From: Marinactinospora thermotolerans DSM 45154 | GTDB lineage: Bacteria; Actinomycetota; Actinomycetes; Streptosporangiales; Streptosporangiaceae | Direction of reading: 5' to 3' | DNA: 64,000 bases | Assembly: GCF_900167435.1 (NCBI RefSeq) | Contig: NZ_FUWS01000005.1 | Span: 374,164 to 438,163 of the forward strand | Part shown: one piece after another, positions 45,084 through 54,677 of the stretch | Layout of the letters: each line of letters starts with the position of its first letter | Numbering within the stretch: the stretch's first letter is position 1 | The notes under the pieces: generated by a model | The model's input: only the letters and a program-made list of their open reading frames with translations | Told to the model about the DNA's origin: nothing | The model's database searches: none | Position numbers and translations under genes: made by a program

Positions 45084-46328
45084 TCAGGCCAGCGCCGCGT
45101 CCTCGACCGGTTCTCCGGACCGGGAACGGCGCTCCTCCCACAGGGCGGTCAGCGCGGTGGCGGCCATGAGCTGCACACCGACCCCGATCGCCCGTTCGTC
45201 GACGTCGAAGGTGCCCCGGTGCAGGTCGAGCATTGGACCGTCGGAGGAGGGGCGATGGGTCCCGAGCCGGGCCAGCGCCCCGGGCACCTGTTCCAGGTAC
45301 CAGGCGAAGTCCTCACCGCCCAGGCTCTGCGGCGTGGGCGCCGGGGCGTCGGCGCCGAGGACCTGGGTGCAGGCGTCGCGCAGGATCTGCACGCTGCCCG
45401 CCTCGTTGACCGTGGGAGGCACGCCCCTGCGGTAGTTCAGCTCCGCGGTGGCGCCGTAGGCCGTCACCACCGAGTCGATGAGTTCCTTGATGATGTCCGG
45501 GGCGGCGTGCCAGGCGTCGTCGGCCAGGCAGCGGACGGTGCCCTCGGCCACTCCGTCGTCGGGGATCGCGTTGGGCGCGGACCCCGCGCTGACGCGCCCC
45601 CACACGAGGCTGAACCCGGCCCGGGGGTCCACCCGGCGCGACAGCGCCGCGGGGAGTTCGGTGACGACCTTGCCCAGCGCGTAGACGAGGTCGGTCGTCA
45701 GGTGCGGGCGGGCGGTGTGCCCGCCCGGCCCCGACAGCCGGACCATGAGCTGGTCGCAGGCGGCGGTGATGGGACCGACGCGCAGGCCCACCCGGCCGGT
45801 GGGCAGCCGGGGGTCGCAGTGCAGCGCGAAGATCCGGTCGACGCCCTTCAGGCCATCGGCGTTGATGACCTCCATGGCGCCGCCGGGAAGCTCCTCGGCC
45901 GGCTGGAAGAGCAGCCGGACCCGGCCCGGCAGGGCGCCCGCGCGCGCCTGCTGGGCCAGGAAGACGCCCGCGGCGAGCAGCACCGTGGTGTGCACGTCGT
46001 GACCGCACGCGTGCGCCGCGCCGGGGACCGTGGAACGGTAGGGCACGTCCTTCTCGTCGGCCAGCGGGAGCGCGTCGATGTCGGCGCGCAGCGCGACGGT
46101 CGGCCCGTCGTCGGCCGATCCGATGTCGCAGATGAGACCGGTTCCCTGCGGCAGCACCACCGGCTCCAGACCGATCCCGCGCAGCCGCTCCACCAGACGC
46201 TGGGTCGTCCGGTGCTCGGCGAAGGCGAGCTCGGGGTGCATGTGGAGGTCTCGCCGGAACTCGACGAATTCCCGCTCCCGGCGAGCCAGAAAAGCGGTCA
46301 GTTGTTCCCGCAGGTCACGCCCCTGCAT
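45084..46328 (-). CDS. M20-family amidohydrolase (aminoacylase/indole-acetyl hydrolase type)
   Basis: A 414-residue M20D peptidase-like hydrolase of N-acyl amino acids or similar amides. It shows [23 protein letters not shown], the metal motif [20 protein letters not shown] and [10 protein letters not shown] of the dimerisation/lid domain, ending with [11 protein letters not shown]. The natural substrate is not predictable. The start lies 14 bases inside the end of the upstream carboxylate-amine ligase gene, so the two form an operon. Confidence 0.92.
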   Translation of the reverse strand: MQGRDLREQLTAFLARREREFVEFRRDLHMHPELAFAEHRTTQRLVERLRGIGLEPVVLPQGTGLICDIGSADDGPTVALRADIDALPLADEKDVPYRSTVPGAAHACGHDVHTTVLLAAGVFLAQQARAGALPGRVRLLFQPAEELPGGAMEVINADGLKGVDRIFALHCDPRLPTGRVGLRVGPITAACDQLMVRLSGPGGHTARPHLTTDLVYALGKVVTELPAALSRRVDPRAGFSLVWGRVSAGSAPNAIPDDGVAEGTVRCLADDAWHAAPDIIKELIDSVVTAYGATAELNYRRGVPPTVNEAGSVQILRDACTQVLGADAPAPTPQSLGGEDFAWYLEQVPGALARLGTHRPSSDGPMLDLHRGTFDVDERAIGVGVQLMAATALTALWEERRSRSGEPVEDAALA

Positions 46329-47583
46329 GCGAGGGCCCCCTCTTCCTCGACGATTGTTCTCGGCCGGCGTTGTGCGCGCCGGTGTCCCTGTCCGCCGCCC
46401 CGCTCTCGCCGGCGGCGTTTCCGTACGGCGTGGTCGACCCCCGGTCCGGGCCGAACCCTCCGGCCCGGAACTCCCCCGTCAGGGCGTCCACCACGTCGTT
46501 GATCGTGCCCCCCTGGTCGATGACGGCCCGTTGGCGCTCATAGGAGGCACCGTTGTGCAGGACCTCGGAGACGACGTCCAGGTCCTCGGCACAGCCGAGT
46601 CGGTCGGCGATCGGCTTCAGCTCGCGGACGAGCTCGTAGAGGTCGTCGCGCAGCGGGACGGTGCCGCCCCGCTCGTCGGTGATGACCCGGGCGTCCAGCC
46701 CGTAACGGGTGGCCCGCCACTTGTTGTCGTTGACCACCCAGGCCGCCGGGCTGGGCAGGCTGTAGCCGCGGTCGAGCTGCTGGTCGAAGAGCTGCACGAG
46801 GCTCTGCGACAGCGCGGCGGCCATGCCGACCTCACGCAGGGTCGGGATGCCGTCGAACATGCGGATCTCGATGGTGCCGAAATCGGGATGCGGCCGGACG
46901 TCCCACCACACCTCCTTGATGCTGGAGATCGTGCCGGCGCGCAGCAGGGTCTCCATGTAGTCCTCGAAGGAGGCCCAGTCGTCGAGGCGGGGCGGCGGGC
47001 CGGCGGTGGGCAGGGCGCCGAACACGATCGCCCTGGCCGAGGCCAGCCCGGTGTCGTGCCCGCTCCAGAACGGGCTGGAGGCGGTCAGCGCGAGGAAGTG
47101 CGGCAGGTAGCCGGCCAGCGCGTTGACGATGGGGATCGCCTTCTCGGCCGAGCGGACCCCGACGTGGACGTGGACGCCGAAGGTCAGGATGCGGCGGGCC
47201 AGCCACTGCATCTGGTCGATGAGCTCGCCGTAGCGCTGGACCGGCGAGAGGGTCTGGTCGCGCCAGTCGTCCAGGGGGTGGGTGCCCGAGCACATCAGGG
47301 CGAGCGAGCGCGGTTCGATCGCCGCGCCGAGCCGGGAGATGCTTCCGGCGAGGTCGCCGCGGACCTCCTCGACGGTCTCGCAGATGCCGGTGACGACTTC
47401 GACGGTGCACTGCATCAGCTCGTGCCGCAACGGCGGGTGGGCGGGCGCCTGGCTCAGGTCGGGAAGCTCCCCGAGGACCTGCTGCGCCTCCTGGCGCAGG
47501 TGTCGCGTGTTGACATCGACGAGCTGGAGTTCCCATTCCACACCGAGGGTGGCACGGTCGGACGCGTTGAATTCGATGGCCAC
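46315..47583 (-). CDS. carboxylate-amine ligase, YbdK/GCS2 family
   Basis: A 422-residue ATP-dependent ligase of the glutamate-cysteine ligase 2 fold. TLGVEWELQLVD opens the family, ILTFGVHVHVGV and IVNALAGYLPHFLALTASSP are core motifs, and WWDVRPHPDFGTIEIRMFDG is the nucleotide/metal region. The exact substrates are unknown: the family has weak glutamate-cysteine ligase activity, and mycothiol makers do not need glutathione. The GTG at 47583 with GGAGG six bases upstream is preferred over an overlapping TTG at 47589. It is followed by the overlapping amidohydrolase gene. Confidence 0.9.
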   Translation of the reverse strand: MAIEFNASDRATLGVEWELQLVDVNTRHLRQEAQQVLGELPDLSQAPAHPPLRHELMQCTVEVVTGICETVEEVRGDLAGSISRLGAAIEPRSLALMCSGTHPLDDWRDQTLSPVQRYGELIDQMQWLARRILTFGVHVHVGVRSAEKAIPIVNALAGYLPHFLALTASSPFWSGHDTGLASARAIVFGALPTAGPPPRLDDWASFEDYMETLLRAGTISSIKEVWWDVRPHPDFGTIEIRMFDGIPTLREVGMAAALSQSLVQLFDQQLDRGYSLPSPAAWVVNDNKWRATRYGLDARVITDERGGTVPLRDDLYELVRELKPIADRLGCAEDLDVVSEVLHNGASYERQRAVIDQGGTINDVVDALTGEFRAGGFGPDRGSTTPYGNAAGESGAADRDTGAHNAGREQSSRKRGPSHAGA

Positions 47584-47585
47584 GA

Positions 47586-47675
47586 TCAACCTCCGCGCTG
47601 TCGTACAGCCGGCACGCTCACCGACTTGTGACGCACCTTAGGCGAGACATCGGTCTCGATGTCAGTGCGTCTCAT
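47586..47675 (-). CDS. possible 29-aa leader peptide
   Basis: A short frame starting with ATG at 47675 (AAGGAGAG about 12 bases upstream) encodes MRRTDIETDVSPKVRHKSVS and nine more residues, and its TGA ends two bases before the GTG of the ligase gene. The position suggests a coupled leader peptide; the product has no recognised function and could be chance. Confidence 0.3.
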   Translation of the reverse strand: MRRTDIETDVSPKVRHKSVSVPAVRQRGG

Positions 47676-48013
47676 GGTCGGTTCCGCTCTCCTTCGGAAT
47701 CGAGTACGTGGCGGACTGGTGGCCTGGGCTGCGGCACGGCGGACGACCGCCTCGTGACCGAGGATTACAGATGCACAACCGGCTCCGCCGGGAAACGGCC
47801 GATCGTGACCTGAAACAGCCGGGGCGCTTCTTCGCGTCACGGGCCCACTGGTCCCGGATGCTCCCCGACTTCGCCGTATCCAAACGTAACCGGGCCCGTG
47901 GTCCTTTTCCGGGCTTCCGGGAAAGAACCGCCCCGTCGTCGAGATCACGGTACACAAGGACACGGAGAAAGTACTTGAAGTGACCAATACGTGATGTCGT
48001 GCGTCGCCGCAGG
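47676..48013. other. gene-free interval
   Basis: About 340 bases between the ligase promoter region and the end of the BrkB-like gene. No gene, repeat or strong hairpin was recognised. Confidence 0.5.
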
Positions 48014-49165
48014 TCAACGTGGGACAGAACGCTTGACGTCCCGGCCGCGTCGGCGGGCCCAGAGCACGCCGGCCGCCACGGCCGCCGCCACCCCGACCGC
48101 CGTCACGAAGCGGGACGGCGCGGGCCGCCGCCCGGGAGACCGTGGGCCGGCGGCCGGACCGGCGGTGTGAGGGACGAGCTCCTCCCTGGCGGCCAGCCGG
48201 GCGGGCTCGGCCGGGATCGCGGCCACGGGGATGTCGATCGGCACCGACCCCTGGTAGGGCGGTGGCACCGGCAGCCAGGTCGCCGTCCAGGCCGCGGCGA
48301 ACAGCACGAACCGCAGGACGATGTCGATCCACACCAGCAGGCCGGCCAGCACCGCGAAGGAGGCGTAGACGGGGTTGTCGAGCGTGCTTCTGATGAGCAG
48401 CGCCCCGGTCGCCTTGAGCGCCTCGAAGCCCAGCGCGGCGAAGAACGCCCCGCGCCACAGCGGCCGCCAGGACCACCCGCCGCCCGACAACCGGCCGAAC
48501 ACCACGAGGAAGAGCACGGTGTCGACGCCGACCGCGATGGCCAGTCCCAGGAAGCGGGTCGCCAACAGGGCCGCCGGCGTGTGCTCCAACCCCACCCAGG
48601 ACAGCGACCAGCGCGTGGCCGCCTGGGCGGCGCTGGTCAGCGCGACGGAGCCGAGCAGGGCCACCCCCAGCACCACCACGACGAGCAGGTCGGTCAGCTT
48701 CCCCAAGAGGGGGTTGACGGCCTGGGCGGTGCTCCTGAGCCATATGACGCGCAGCGCCTCGCGCAGCGCGGAGACGGCGCCCAGGCCGGCGTAGAGCAGG
48801 CCGAGGAGCCCGAGGAGCCCCGCGCCGACGCGAGCCCGGGCGACCTCCTCCAGGGGGAGCCGGTCGGCGAGCCCCGGCAGCGTCTCCTCGACGGCCTGCT
48901 CCAGGTAGGCGCGCGCCTCCAGGTCGACCGCCGCGACATATCCGAGCAGGGAGAAGGCCAGCGCGAGCAGCGGGAAGAAGGACAGGAAGGCGTAGTAGGT
49001 GACCGACGCGGCGAGCAGGCTGCCCTGTTGGCCGGAGTAGCGCTCATAGGCCCGCACGAGGTGGTCGAACCCGGGCCTGGTCCGCCGAAGACCCCAGTAG
49101 GCGTCGAGCGCCGTGTTGACCCGCTTGCGTACCCGGTCTCGGAACCGTTCCATCGTCGAGGGCAT
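48014..49165 (-). CDS. YihY/virulence factor BrkB family membrane protein
   Basis: A 383-residue polytopic protein with about six TM helices and a basic cytoplasmic C-terminus. SGQQGSLLAASVTYYAFLSFFPLLAL and GLLYAGLGAVSALREAL are family marks. Once called ribonuclease BN, these proteins are membrane proteins of uncertain role. The ATG at 49165 has GGGAG five bases upstream; a frame open 40 codons further has no ribosome site. It is divergent from galT. Confidence 0.9.
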   Translation of the reverse strand: MPSTMERFRDRVRKRVNTALDAYWGLRRTRPGFDHLVRAYERYSGQQGSLLAASVTYYAFLSFFPLLALAFSLLGYVAAVDLEARAYLEQAVEETLPGLADRLPLEEVARARVGAGLLGLLGLLYAGLGAVSALREALRVIWLRSTAQAVNPLLGKLTDLLVVVVLGVALLGSVALTSAAQAATRWSLSWVGLEHTPAALLATRFLGLAIAVGVDTVLFLVVFGRLSGGGWSWRPLWRGAFFAALGFEALKATGALLIRSTLDNPVYASFAVLAGLLVWIDIVLRFVLFAAAWTATWLPVPPPYQGSVPIDIPVAAIPAEPARLAAREELVPHTAGPAAGPRSPGRRPAPSRFVTAVGVAAAVAAGVLWARRRGRDVKRSVPR

Positions 49166-49267
49166 CGCGCTCCCGGTTCGCGTCGGCTGGGTGGCGGACG
49201 ACCGAGGGTAGTCGCGGCCGGACGCGAACAGAAGGGGACGCGCCTTGGTGACGCCCTCACCCCTACC

Positions 49268-49322
49268 GATCGGAATTGATCGCAATGGATCGGTACCGAA
49301 CGGTGTCGTTGTGGTTTAGATT
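49268..49322 (+). promoter_or_regulatory. galT promoter with three 10-bp direct repeats
   Basis: GATCGG (49268), GATCGC (49278) and GATCGG (49288) recur exactly every 10 bp, followed by the -10-like TAGATT (49317-49322). Only six bases separate the -10 from the GTG at 49329, so the transcript is probably leaderless. The repeats, one per helical turn, look like a regulator array just upstream of or overlapping the -35 zone. Confidence 0.5.
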
Positions 49323-49328
49323 GAAACC

Positions 49329-50438
49329 GTGCTCTCCTCCCAGGTCTGGCGTTCCACCGGCCGCCTCTCCGACGGGCGGGCCATCATCTACTACGACGAG
49401 TCCCCCGGCACCGGACGCGCCGACATCCCCGACCCCCGCCCCCTCCCCCCGTCCGCCCCGACGTGCGAGCTGCGGCGCGACCCGCTCCTCGACGAGTGGA
49501 CGTCCCTGGCCGCGCACCGCCAGGACCGCACCTTCCTCCCTCCGGCCGACGCCTGCCCCCTCGACCCGGGGGGAGCCGGCCGGGCCTCGGAGATCCCCGC
49601 CCCCGACTACGACGTCGTCGTCTTCGAGAACCGTTTCCCGTCCCTGGCCCCTTCCCCCCTCCCCACCCCGGAGCAGGCCGACCCCGCGCTCGAAGCGCGC
49701 CCGGGTGCCGGACGCTGCGAGGTCGTCTGCTTCACCTCCGAGCACGAGGGCTCCTTCTCCCGCCTCGCGCCCCGGCGCGTCCGGACCGTGATCGAGGCGT
49801 GGGCCGACCGGACGGCGGCGCTCAACGCCCTGCCCGAGGTCGCGCACGTCTACCCGTTCGAGAACCGCGGCGAGGAGATCGGGGTCTCCCTCCACCACCC
49901 CCACGGCCAGATCTACGCCTATCCCTTCGTACCTCCGCGCATCGCCCGCATGCAGGCCACGGCCCGCCGGCATCGCGAACGGGCGGGGACGAACCTGTTC
50001 GACGATGTCGTGGCGGCCGAACGCGCCGCGGGACGGCGGGTGGTGGCCGAGGACGCCGAGTGGATCGCCCTCGTCCCCGCCGCGGCCCGCTGGCCCTACG
50101 AGATCCGCCTCTTCCCGCTGCGCAGGGTCCCCGACCTGCCCTCCCTCGACGACTCCCAGCGTGACGGGCTCGCCCGCCTCCTGCCCCGCCTCCTGGGCGC
50201 CTTCGACGCGCTGTTCGACACGCCCACCCCCTACATCGCGGCGTGGCACCAGTCCCCCGTGGACGCCTCGGGCGCCCATGACCCGGAGTTCGGTCTCCAC
50301 CTCCAAGTGTTCACGGTCAGACGGGCCGCGCACCGGTTGAAGTACCTCGCCGGAGCCGAGTCCGGCATGGGCACCTGGATCAACGACGTCACACCGGAGA
50401 CCGCCGCCGACCGGCTGCGCGGCGCCCTGGTGGCGTGA
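49329..50438 (+). CDS. galT: galactose-1-phosphate uridylyltransferase
   Basis: A 369-residue Leloir enzyme exchanging UMP between UDP-glucose and galactose-1-phosphate. The catalytic His-Pro-His is in SLHHPHGQIYAY; the N-terminal CELRRDPLLDEWTSLAAHRQDR and VVVFENRFPSL are typical. The GTG at 49329 has no ribosome site and lies at the expected transcription start, suggesting leaderless translation. It is the first gene of galT-galE-galK. Confidence 0.96.
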   Translation: MLSSQVWRSTGRLSDGRAIIYYDESPGTGRADIPDPRPLPPSAPTCELRRDPLLDEWTSLAAHRQDRTFLPPADACPLDPGGAGRASEIPAPDYDVVVFENRFPSLAPSPLPTPEQADPALEARPGAGRCEVVCFTSEHEGSFSRLAPRRVRTVIEAWADRTAALNALPEVAHVYPFENRGEEIGVSLHHPHGQIYAYPFVPPRIARMQATARRHRERAGTNLFDDVVAAERAAGRRVVAEDAEWIALVPAAARWPYEIRLFPLRRVPDLPSLDDSQRDGLARLLPRLLGAFDALFDTPTPYIAAWHQSPVDASGAHDPEFGLHLQVFTVRRAAHRLKYLAGAESGMGTWINDVTPETAADRLRGALVA

Positions 50439-50472
50439 CACCGACGCTTCACGAAAGGAAACGGGGTAGGCA

Positions 50473-51456
50473 ATGAGGGTCCTGGTCACCGGGGGCGCCG
50501 GTTACATCGGCAGTGTGGTGGCGTCCCGCCTGGTCGAATCGGGGCACGACGTCGTCGTGCTCGACAACCTGTCGACCGGACACCGCGACGCGGTACCCGA
50601 GGGGGCGGCCTTCGTCGAGGGGGACGTGCGCGAGCACGCCGCCGCGATCCTGTCCCACGGGATCGACGCGGTGCTGCACTTCGCGGCGCGCTCGATCGTG
50701 CCGGAGTCCGTCGCCCACCCCGAGCTGTACTGGGAGGGCAACGTCGGCGTCTCCCTCGCCCTGTTGGAGGCCATGCGCGCCACGGGGGTGCGCGCCATCG
50801 TCTTCTCCTCCACCGCCGCCGTCTACGGTGAACCCGAGTCCGTACCGATCCCCGAAGAGGCGCCCGTACGGCCCACCAACCCCTACGGCGCCACCAAGGC
50901 CGCCATCGACGCCGCGCTGAGCGAGCACGCCCGCATGCACGGCATCGGCGCGGTGAGCCTGCGCTACTTCAACGTCGCCGGCGCCCACGGCCGCTTCGGG
51001 GAGCGCCACGCGACCGAGACCCACCTGATCCCGATCGTGCTCCAGGTCGCCCTGGGGCTGCGCGAGTCCGTCTCGCTCTACGGCGAGGACTACGCCACCG
51101 AGGACGGCACCTGCGTGCGCGACTACATCCACGTGACCGACCTGGCCGACGCCCACCTGCTCGCCCTGGGGCGCTGCGTGCCGGGGACCCACCAGATCTA
51201 CAACCTCGGCAACGGAACCGGATTCTCCGTGCGCCAGGTCGTCGAGGTGTGCAGGGAGGTGACCGGGCATCCGATCCCGGCCGTCACCGCCGCGCGGCGT
51301 CCCGGTGACCCCGCGGTCCTCGTCGCCTCCGGCTCCCGCGCCCGGGAGGTGCTGGGCTGGCGTCCCCGGTATCCACGGCTGGAGCAGATCGTGTCCGACG
51401 CCTGGGCCTTCCACACCACGGCCATGGCCGGAAACCTTCCGGAGGACAGACTGTGA
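50473..51456 (+). CDS. galE: UDP-glucose 4-epimerase
   Basis: A 327-residue short-chain dehydrogenase-fold epimerase interconverting UDP-glucose and UDP-galactose. NAD-binding [10 protein letters not shown], the catalytic Ser region [10 protein letters not shown], and YxxxK in [11 protein letters not shown] are all present, with [17 protein letters not shown] near the substrate pocket. The ATG at 50473 is preceded by GAAAGGAAACGGGG. It is the middle gene of the gal operon; its stop overlaps the galK start (GTGA). Confidence 0.96.
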   Translation: MRVLVTGGAGYIGSVVASRLVESGHDVVVLDNLSTGHRDAVPEGAAFVEGDVREHAAAILSHGIDAVLHFAARSIVPESVAHPELYWEGNVGVSLALLEAMRATGVRAIVFSSTAAVYGEPESVPIPEEAPVRPTNPYGATKAAIDAALSEHARMHGIGAVSLRYFNVAGAHGRFGERHATETHLIPIVLQVALGLRESVSLYGEDYATEDGTCVRDYIHVTDLADAHLLALGRCVPGTHQIYNLGNGTGFSVRQVVEVCREVTGHPIPAVTAARRPGDPAVLVASGSRAREVLGWRPRYPRLEQIVSDAWAFHTTAMAGNLPEDRL

Positions 51457-52739
51457 GACCGATACGTCGTCTGCTGTCGATGCTGGGACGGCGCTCCGCC
51501 CCTCCGTCGGCGGCCGCGACCACACCACAGCGGTGGCGGGTGAGCCCGAGCGTGGACGCCGACGAGCTCGCCGCCGCCTTCACCGCCGCCTACGAGGGGC
51601 TGGCCCCCGACGGGGTGTGGCGCGCGCCGGGCCGGGTCAACCTCATGGGAGAGCACACCGACTACAACGAGGGTCTGGTGCTGCCCCTCGCGCTGCCCTG
51701 GGGGGTCAGCGCGGCGCTCGCCCGCACCGATGACGGCGTGGTCGAGGCGCGCAGCGTCCAGCGGCCCGGCGAGACCGTCCGCTTCCACCCCCACGAACTG
51801 GCCGTCACACCCGACGGCCGCGGGTCCGTCGGCGGCTGGGGCGCCTATGTCGCCGGCGTGTTCTGGGCCCTGCGCGAGGCCGGCCACCTGGCCGGCCCTT
51901 CAGCGGGCGCCCGGCTGCTGCTCGACTCCGACCTGCCGGTCGGCGCCGCGCTGTCGTCCTCCGCGGCGCTGGAGTGCGCCACGCTGCTCGCCGTGGTGGA
52001 CGCCTTCGGACTGGCCGACCTGGCCGGCGACCCGGTCGCCATGGCCCGCCTGGCCCGGCGCGCCGAGAACGACTTCGTCGGCGCGCTGACAGGGATCATG
52101 GACCAGAGCGCGTCCCTGCGCTGCTCGGCCGGTCACGCGTTCTTCCTCGACTGCCGTAGCGAGGGCGGGCGCGAGATACCGCTCGCCCTGGAGGAACACG
52201 ACCTGCGGCTGCTCGTCATCGACACGCGGGTCCAGCACGCCCTCGCCGCGAGCGGCAGCGGCTACGCGGCCCGCCGCGCCGAGTGCGAGCGCGCCGCGCG
52301 CCTGCTCGGCGTCGCGGCGCTGCGCGACGTCGAGGACCTGCCGGGCGCGCTGCGCTCCCTGAGGGATCCGGTACTGCGCGGACGGGTCCAGCACGTGGTC
52401 ACCGAGATCCACCGGGTCAACGCGACCGTGGGGCTGCTCCGCAGCGGACACCTTCCCGAGGTCGGCCGGGTCCTGACCGCCTCGCACCTGTCCATGCGCG
52501 ACCAGTTCGAGATCTCCTGTCCCGAACTGGACACGGCCGTCGAAGCGGCGTGCGCGGCGGGCGCGCGCGGTGCCCGCATGACCGGCGGCGGCTTCGGTGG
52601 CAGCGCGATCGCCCTGGTCCCCCGGGACCGGTTGGCGGACGTGCGCGCCCGCGTGGCCAAGGCGTTCGTCGAGAAGGGGTGGCGGGAGCCGGAGTTCCGG
52701 GTCGCCGTCGCCGCCCAGGGAGCCCACCGGGTGCGCTGA
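51453..52739 (+). CDS. galK: galactokinase
   Basis: A 428-residue GHMP kinase phosphorylating galactose. Signature segments: [20 protein letters not shown], the ATP loop [13 protein letters not shown] and the C-terminal [13 protein letters not shown]. The N-terminal 35 residues, a basic Arg/Ser/Pro stretch, precede the normal family start and are longer than usual; GTG at 51453 is taken because it overlaps the galE stop. It ends the gal operon. Confidence 0.95.
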   Translation: MRPIRRLLSMLGRRSAPPSAAATTPQRWRVSPSVDADELAAAFTAAYEGLAPDGVWRAPGRVNLMGEHTDYNEGLVLPLALPWGVSAALARTDDGVVEARSVQRPGETVRFHPHELAVTPDGRGSVGGWGAYVAGVFWALREAGHLAGPSAGARLLLDSDLPVGAALSSSAALECATLLAVVDAFGLADLAGDPVAMARLARRAENDFVGALTGIMDQSASLRCSAGHAFFLDCRSEGGREIPLALEEHDLRLLVIDTRVQHALAASGSGYAARRAECERAARLLGVAALRDVEDLPGALRSLRDPVLRGRVQHVVTEIHRVNATVGLLRSGHLPEVGRVLTASHLSMRDQFEISCPELDTAVEAACAAGARGARMTGGGFGGSAIALVPRDRLADVRARVAKAFVEKGWREPEFRVAVAAQGAHRVR

Positions 52740-53097
52740 GCCCGTGCCCGTCGTCCGCTCACCCCGCGCGGCGGGACGGCCTGCGGCGGACCGCGCGGCG
52801 CGCCACCTGCGCCGGGCCCGCGCCGTCCGTCCCGGCCGTCCTGGTTCCCGTCGCCTCGGCCGTCGGCCGGGCGTCACGGCCGGGCGCGCGCCGATACGCC
52901 GTGTGCCTGATCCGCGCCCGTAGCAGGCGGGGCTTGATGGGGTGGGCGACGGTGATCGTCTCGTCCATGGCAGGACCCTAGGGCCCGGTGGTGACAGCCG
53001 GCTCTCCCCTGTCCGCTCCGGAACCGAAATACCATGTGGCGAGTCCTACCGGACGCAACGACCCCACGCTGCCAGGAACGGATGGGCGACGAGAGCT
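52740..53097. other. interval between galK and the LCP gene
   Basis: About 360 bases with no firm gene. A minus-strand frame (52759-52968, 69 residues beginning MDETITVAHPIKPRLL) is possible but its remainder is Arg/Ala-rich. No strong terminator for galK was seen. Confidence 0.45.
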
Positions 53098-54348
53098 ATG
53101 GGTGACAGGCCAGACCCCCGTCAGCGAGGCCGCCGGGGAGCCGACGACCACGACCGCACCGGGGTGTTCCGTCGTCCCGCGGGCGGCGGGATGCCCGAGG
53201 AGATCGAGAGACTGTACCGGCCGCGCGGCTCCGAACAGCGTTCCGGAGCCTCCGAGCCCACGCGGCGTCTACCACGGACCCCGGCGGAGGAGGCGCGCGA
53301 GCGTCACCGCGCGTCCGGGGGCGGGTCCCGACCTCCCGGCGGAGGGCGGGGTGGCCGCGTCTACGACGGCTCGGGACGGGCCCGCCGCGACCGCGAGGAG
53401 CGGCGCCGGCGCCGGCGCCGGACGTGGACCATCGTCCTCGTCCTGCTGGTGGTGCTGCCCGCGGCGTTCTACCTGTGGGCCGACTCGCGGCTCCAGCGGG
53501 TCGAGGCGCTGCCCGACTACGAGGGCCGCCCCGACGACCAGCCCGGCACGACCTACATGATCGTCGGCTCCGACAGCCGCGAGGGCCTCAGCGACGAGGA
53601 CATGAACGACCTGCGCACCGGCCGCGCCGAGGGCAAGCGCACGGACACGATCATGGTGCTGTACGTGCCAGACAGCGGCCGCCCCTCGATCATCAGCGTC
53701 CCACGCGACTCCTATGTCCCCATCCCCGGCATCGGCGAGAACAAGATCAACGCGGCCTTCTCCGACGCCCTCGGGGGTGGCCCCGCCACGCTCGTGCAGT
53801 CCTTCGAACAGGCCAGCGGGGTGCGCGTGGACCACTACGTGGAGATCGGCTTCGCCGGGTTCGTCGACATCGTCGACGCGGTCGGCGGGGTCGAGATGTG
53901 TCCCGAGGAGCCGATGAGCGACCCCAAGGCAGGATTGGACATCCAGGCCGGCTGCCAGGAGATGGACGGTGCGACCGCGCTGGGGTACGTGCGCACGCGC
54001 GCCTCGGCACGCGCCGACCTCGACCGCATCCAGCGGCAGCGGGAGTTCTTCAGCGCGCTGGTCGCCAAGGCGACCTCCCCCGGGACCCTGCTCAACCCCT
54101 TCCGGGTGGTCCCGTTGGTCACCAGCGGCACCGCGACCTTCAACGTGGACGAGGGCGACCACCTGAGCGACCTCGCGGGAATGGCCCTGGCGATGCGCGA
54201 GGACCCCGCCACCACCGCGATCCCCATCGGTTCGACCCCGACCCTGGCGGTCGGTTCGGTGGTGCTGTGGGACGAGGCGCGCTCGGCGGAGATGTTCGCC
54301 GCCATGCAGGCGGGCGAGGAGATCCCCGAGTCCGCGATGCAGGAGTAG
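53098..54348 (+). CDS. LCP (LytR-CpsA-Psr) family cell-wall glycopolymer transferase
   Basis: A 416-residue protein: a long basic, disordered cytoplasmic N-terminus, a TM helix (about 112-132) preceded by an Arg run, then the extracellular LCP domain. TTYMIVGSDSRE, RTDTIMVLYVPDSG, SVPRDSYVPIPG, GENKINAAFSDALGG and YVRTRASARADLDRIQRQ show the conserved Arg/Asp residues that bind polyprenyl phosphate. LCP proteins attach teichoic acid-like polymers or arabinogalactan to peptidoglycan. The ATG at 53098 is used; upstream in-frame starts add unrelated sequence. Confidence 0.93.
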   Translation: MGDRPDPRQRGRRGADDHDRTGVFRRPAGGGMPEEIERLYRPRGSEQRSGASEPTRRLPRTPAEEARERHRASGGGSRPPGGGRGGRVYDGSGRARRDREERRRRRRRTWTIVLVLLVVLPAAFYLWADSRLQRVEALPDYEGRPDDQPGTTYMIVGSDSREGLSDEDMNDLRTGRAEGKRTDTIMVLYVPDSGRPSIISVPRDSYVPIPGIGENKINAAFSDALGGGPATLVQSFEQASGVRVDHYVEIGFAGFVDIVDAVGGVEMCPEEPMSDPKAGLDIQAGCQEMDGATALGYVRTRASARADLDRIQRQREFFSALVAKATSPGTLLNPFRVVPLVTSGTATFNVDEGDHLSDLAGMALAMREDPATTAIPIGSTPTLAVGSVVLWDEARSAEMFAAMQAGEEIPESAMQE

Positions 54349-54403
54349 CCGGGCCCCGCCCGGCCCGCGTCGGACACGACCGCGGCGCCCGGGCCGGCAC
54401 GTG

Positions 54404-54444
54404 GAAGGCCCGCCGTCCCGCGTAGCCGCGGGCGACGGGCCTTC
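54404..54444 (+). terminator. hairpin terminator of the LCP gene
   Basis: A nearly perfect long stem starting GAAGGCCCG (54404-54412) and pairing with CGGGCCTTC (54436-54444), with two imperfect pairs inside; it lies 55 bases after the stop. Confidence 0.75.
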
Positions 54445-54622
54445 GGCGGCGTGCCCGCACCGTGCACCTACCCCCCAGCGGACGCACGGCCGGCACGCCG
54501 GCTTGCGGGACGCTTTCTCGTCGTCATCTACGAGACTAGCCCGATCCGGGTCAACACCTCGGGTGACCTGGCCCAAAGCACGGCAATGCCGCGCCGGGCC
54601 CCGGCCGTCCCGAGCGTGGCGA

Positions 54623-54659
54623 AGGGCCGCCCCGTCCGCGATCCGGACGAGACGGCCCT
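54623..54659 (-). terminator. hairpin terminator of icd
   Basis: A 16-bp stem (54623-54638 with 54644-54659, two imperfect pairs), 5-base loop, just past the icd stop on the minus strand. Confidence 0.8.
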
Positions 54660-54677
54660 GTCTCCTAGGGCGTGGGC

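Larger units (their letters stand above)
54349..54677. other. interval with two terminators between LCP and icd
   Basis: About 330 bases between converging genes, holding the two hairpins listed separately. No gene seen. Confidence 0.6.

Noticed and set aside
52759..52968. Minus-strand 69-residue frame beginning MDETITVAHPIKPRLL
   Set aside because: The start looks plausible, but the rest is Arg/Ala-rich, no ribosome site is clear and no family is recognised.
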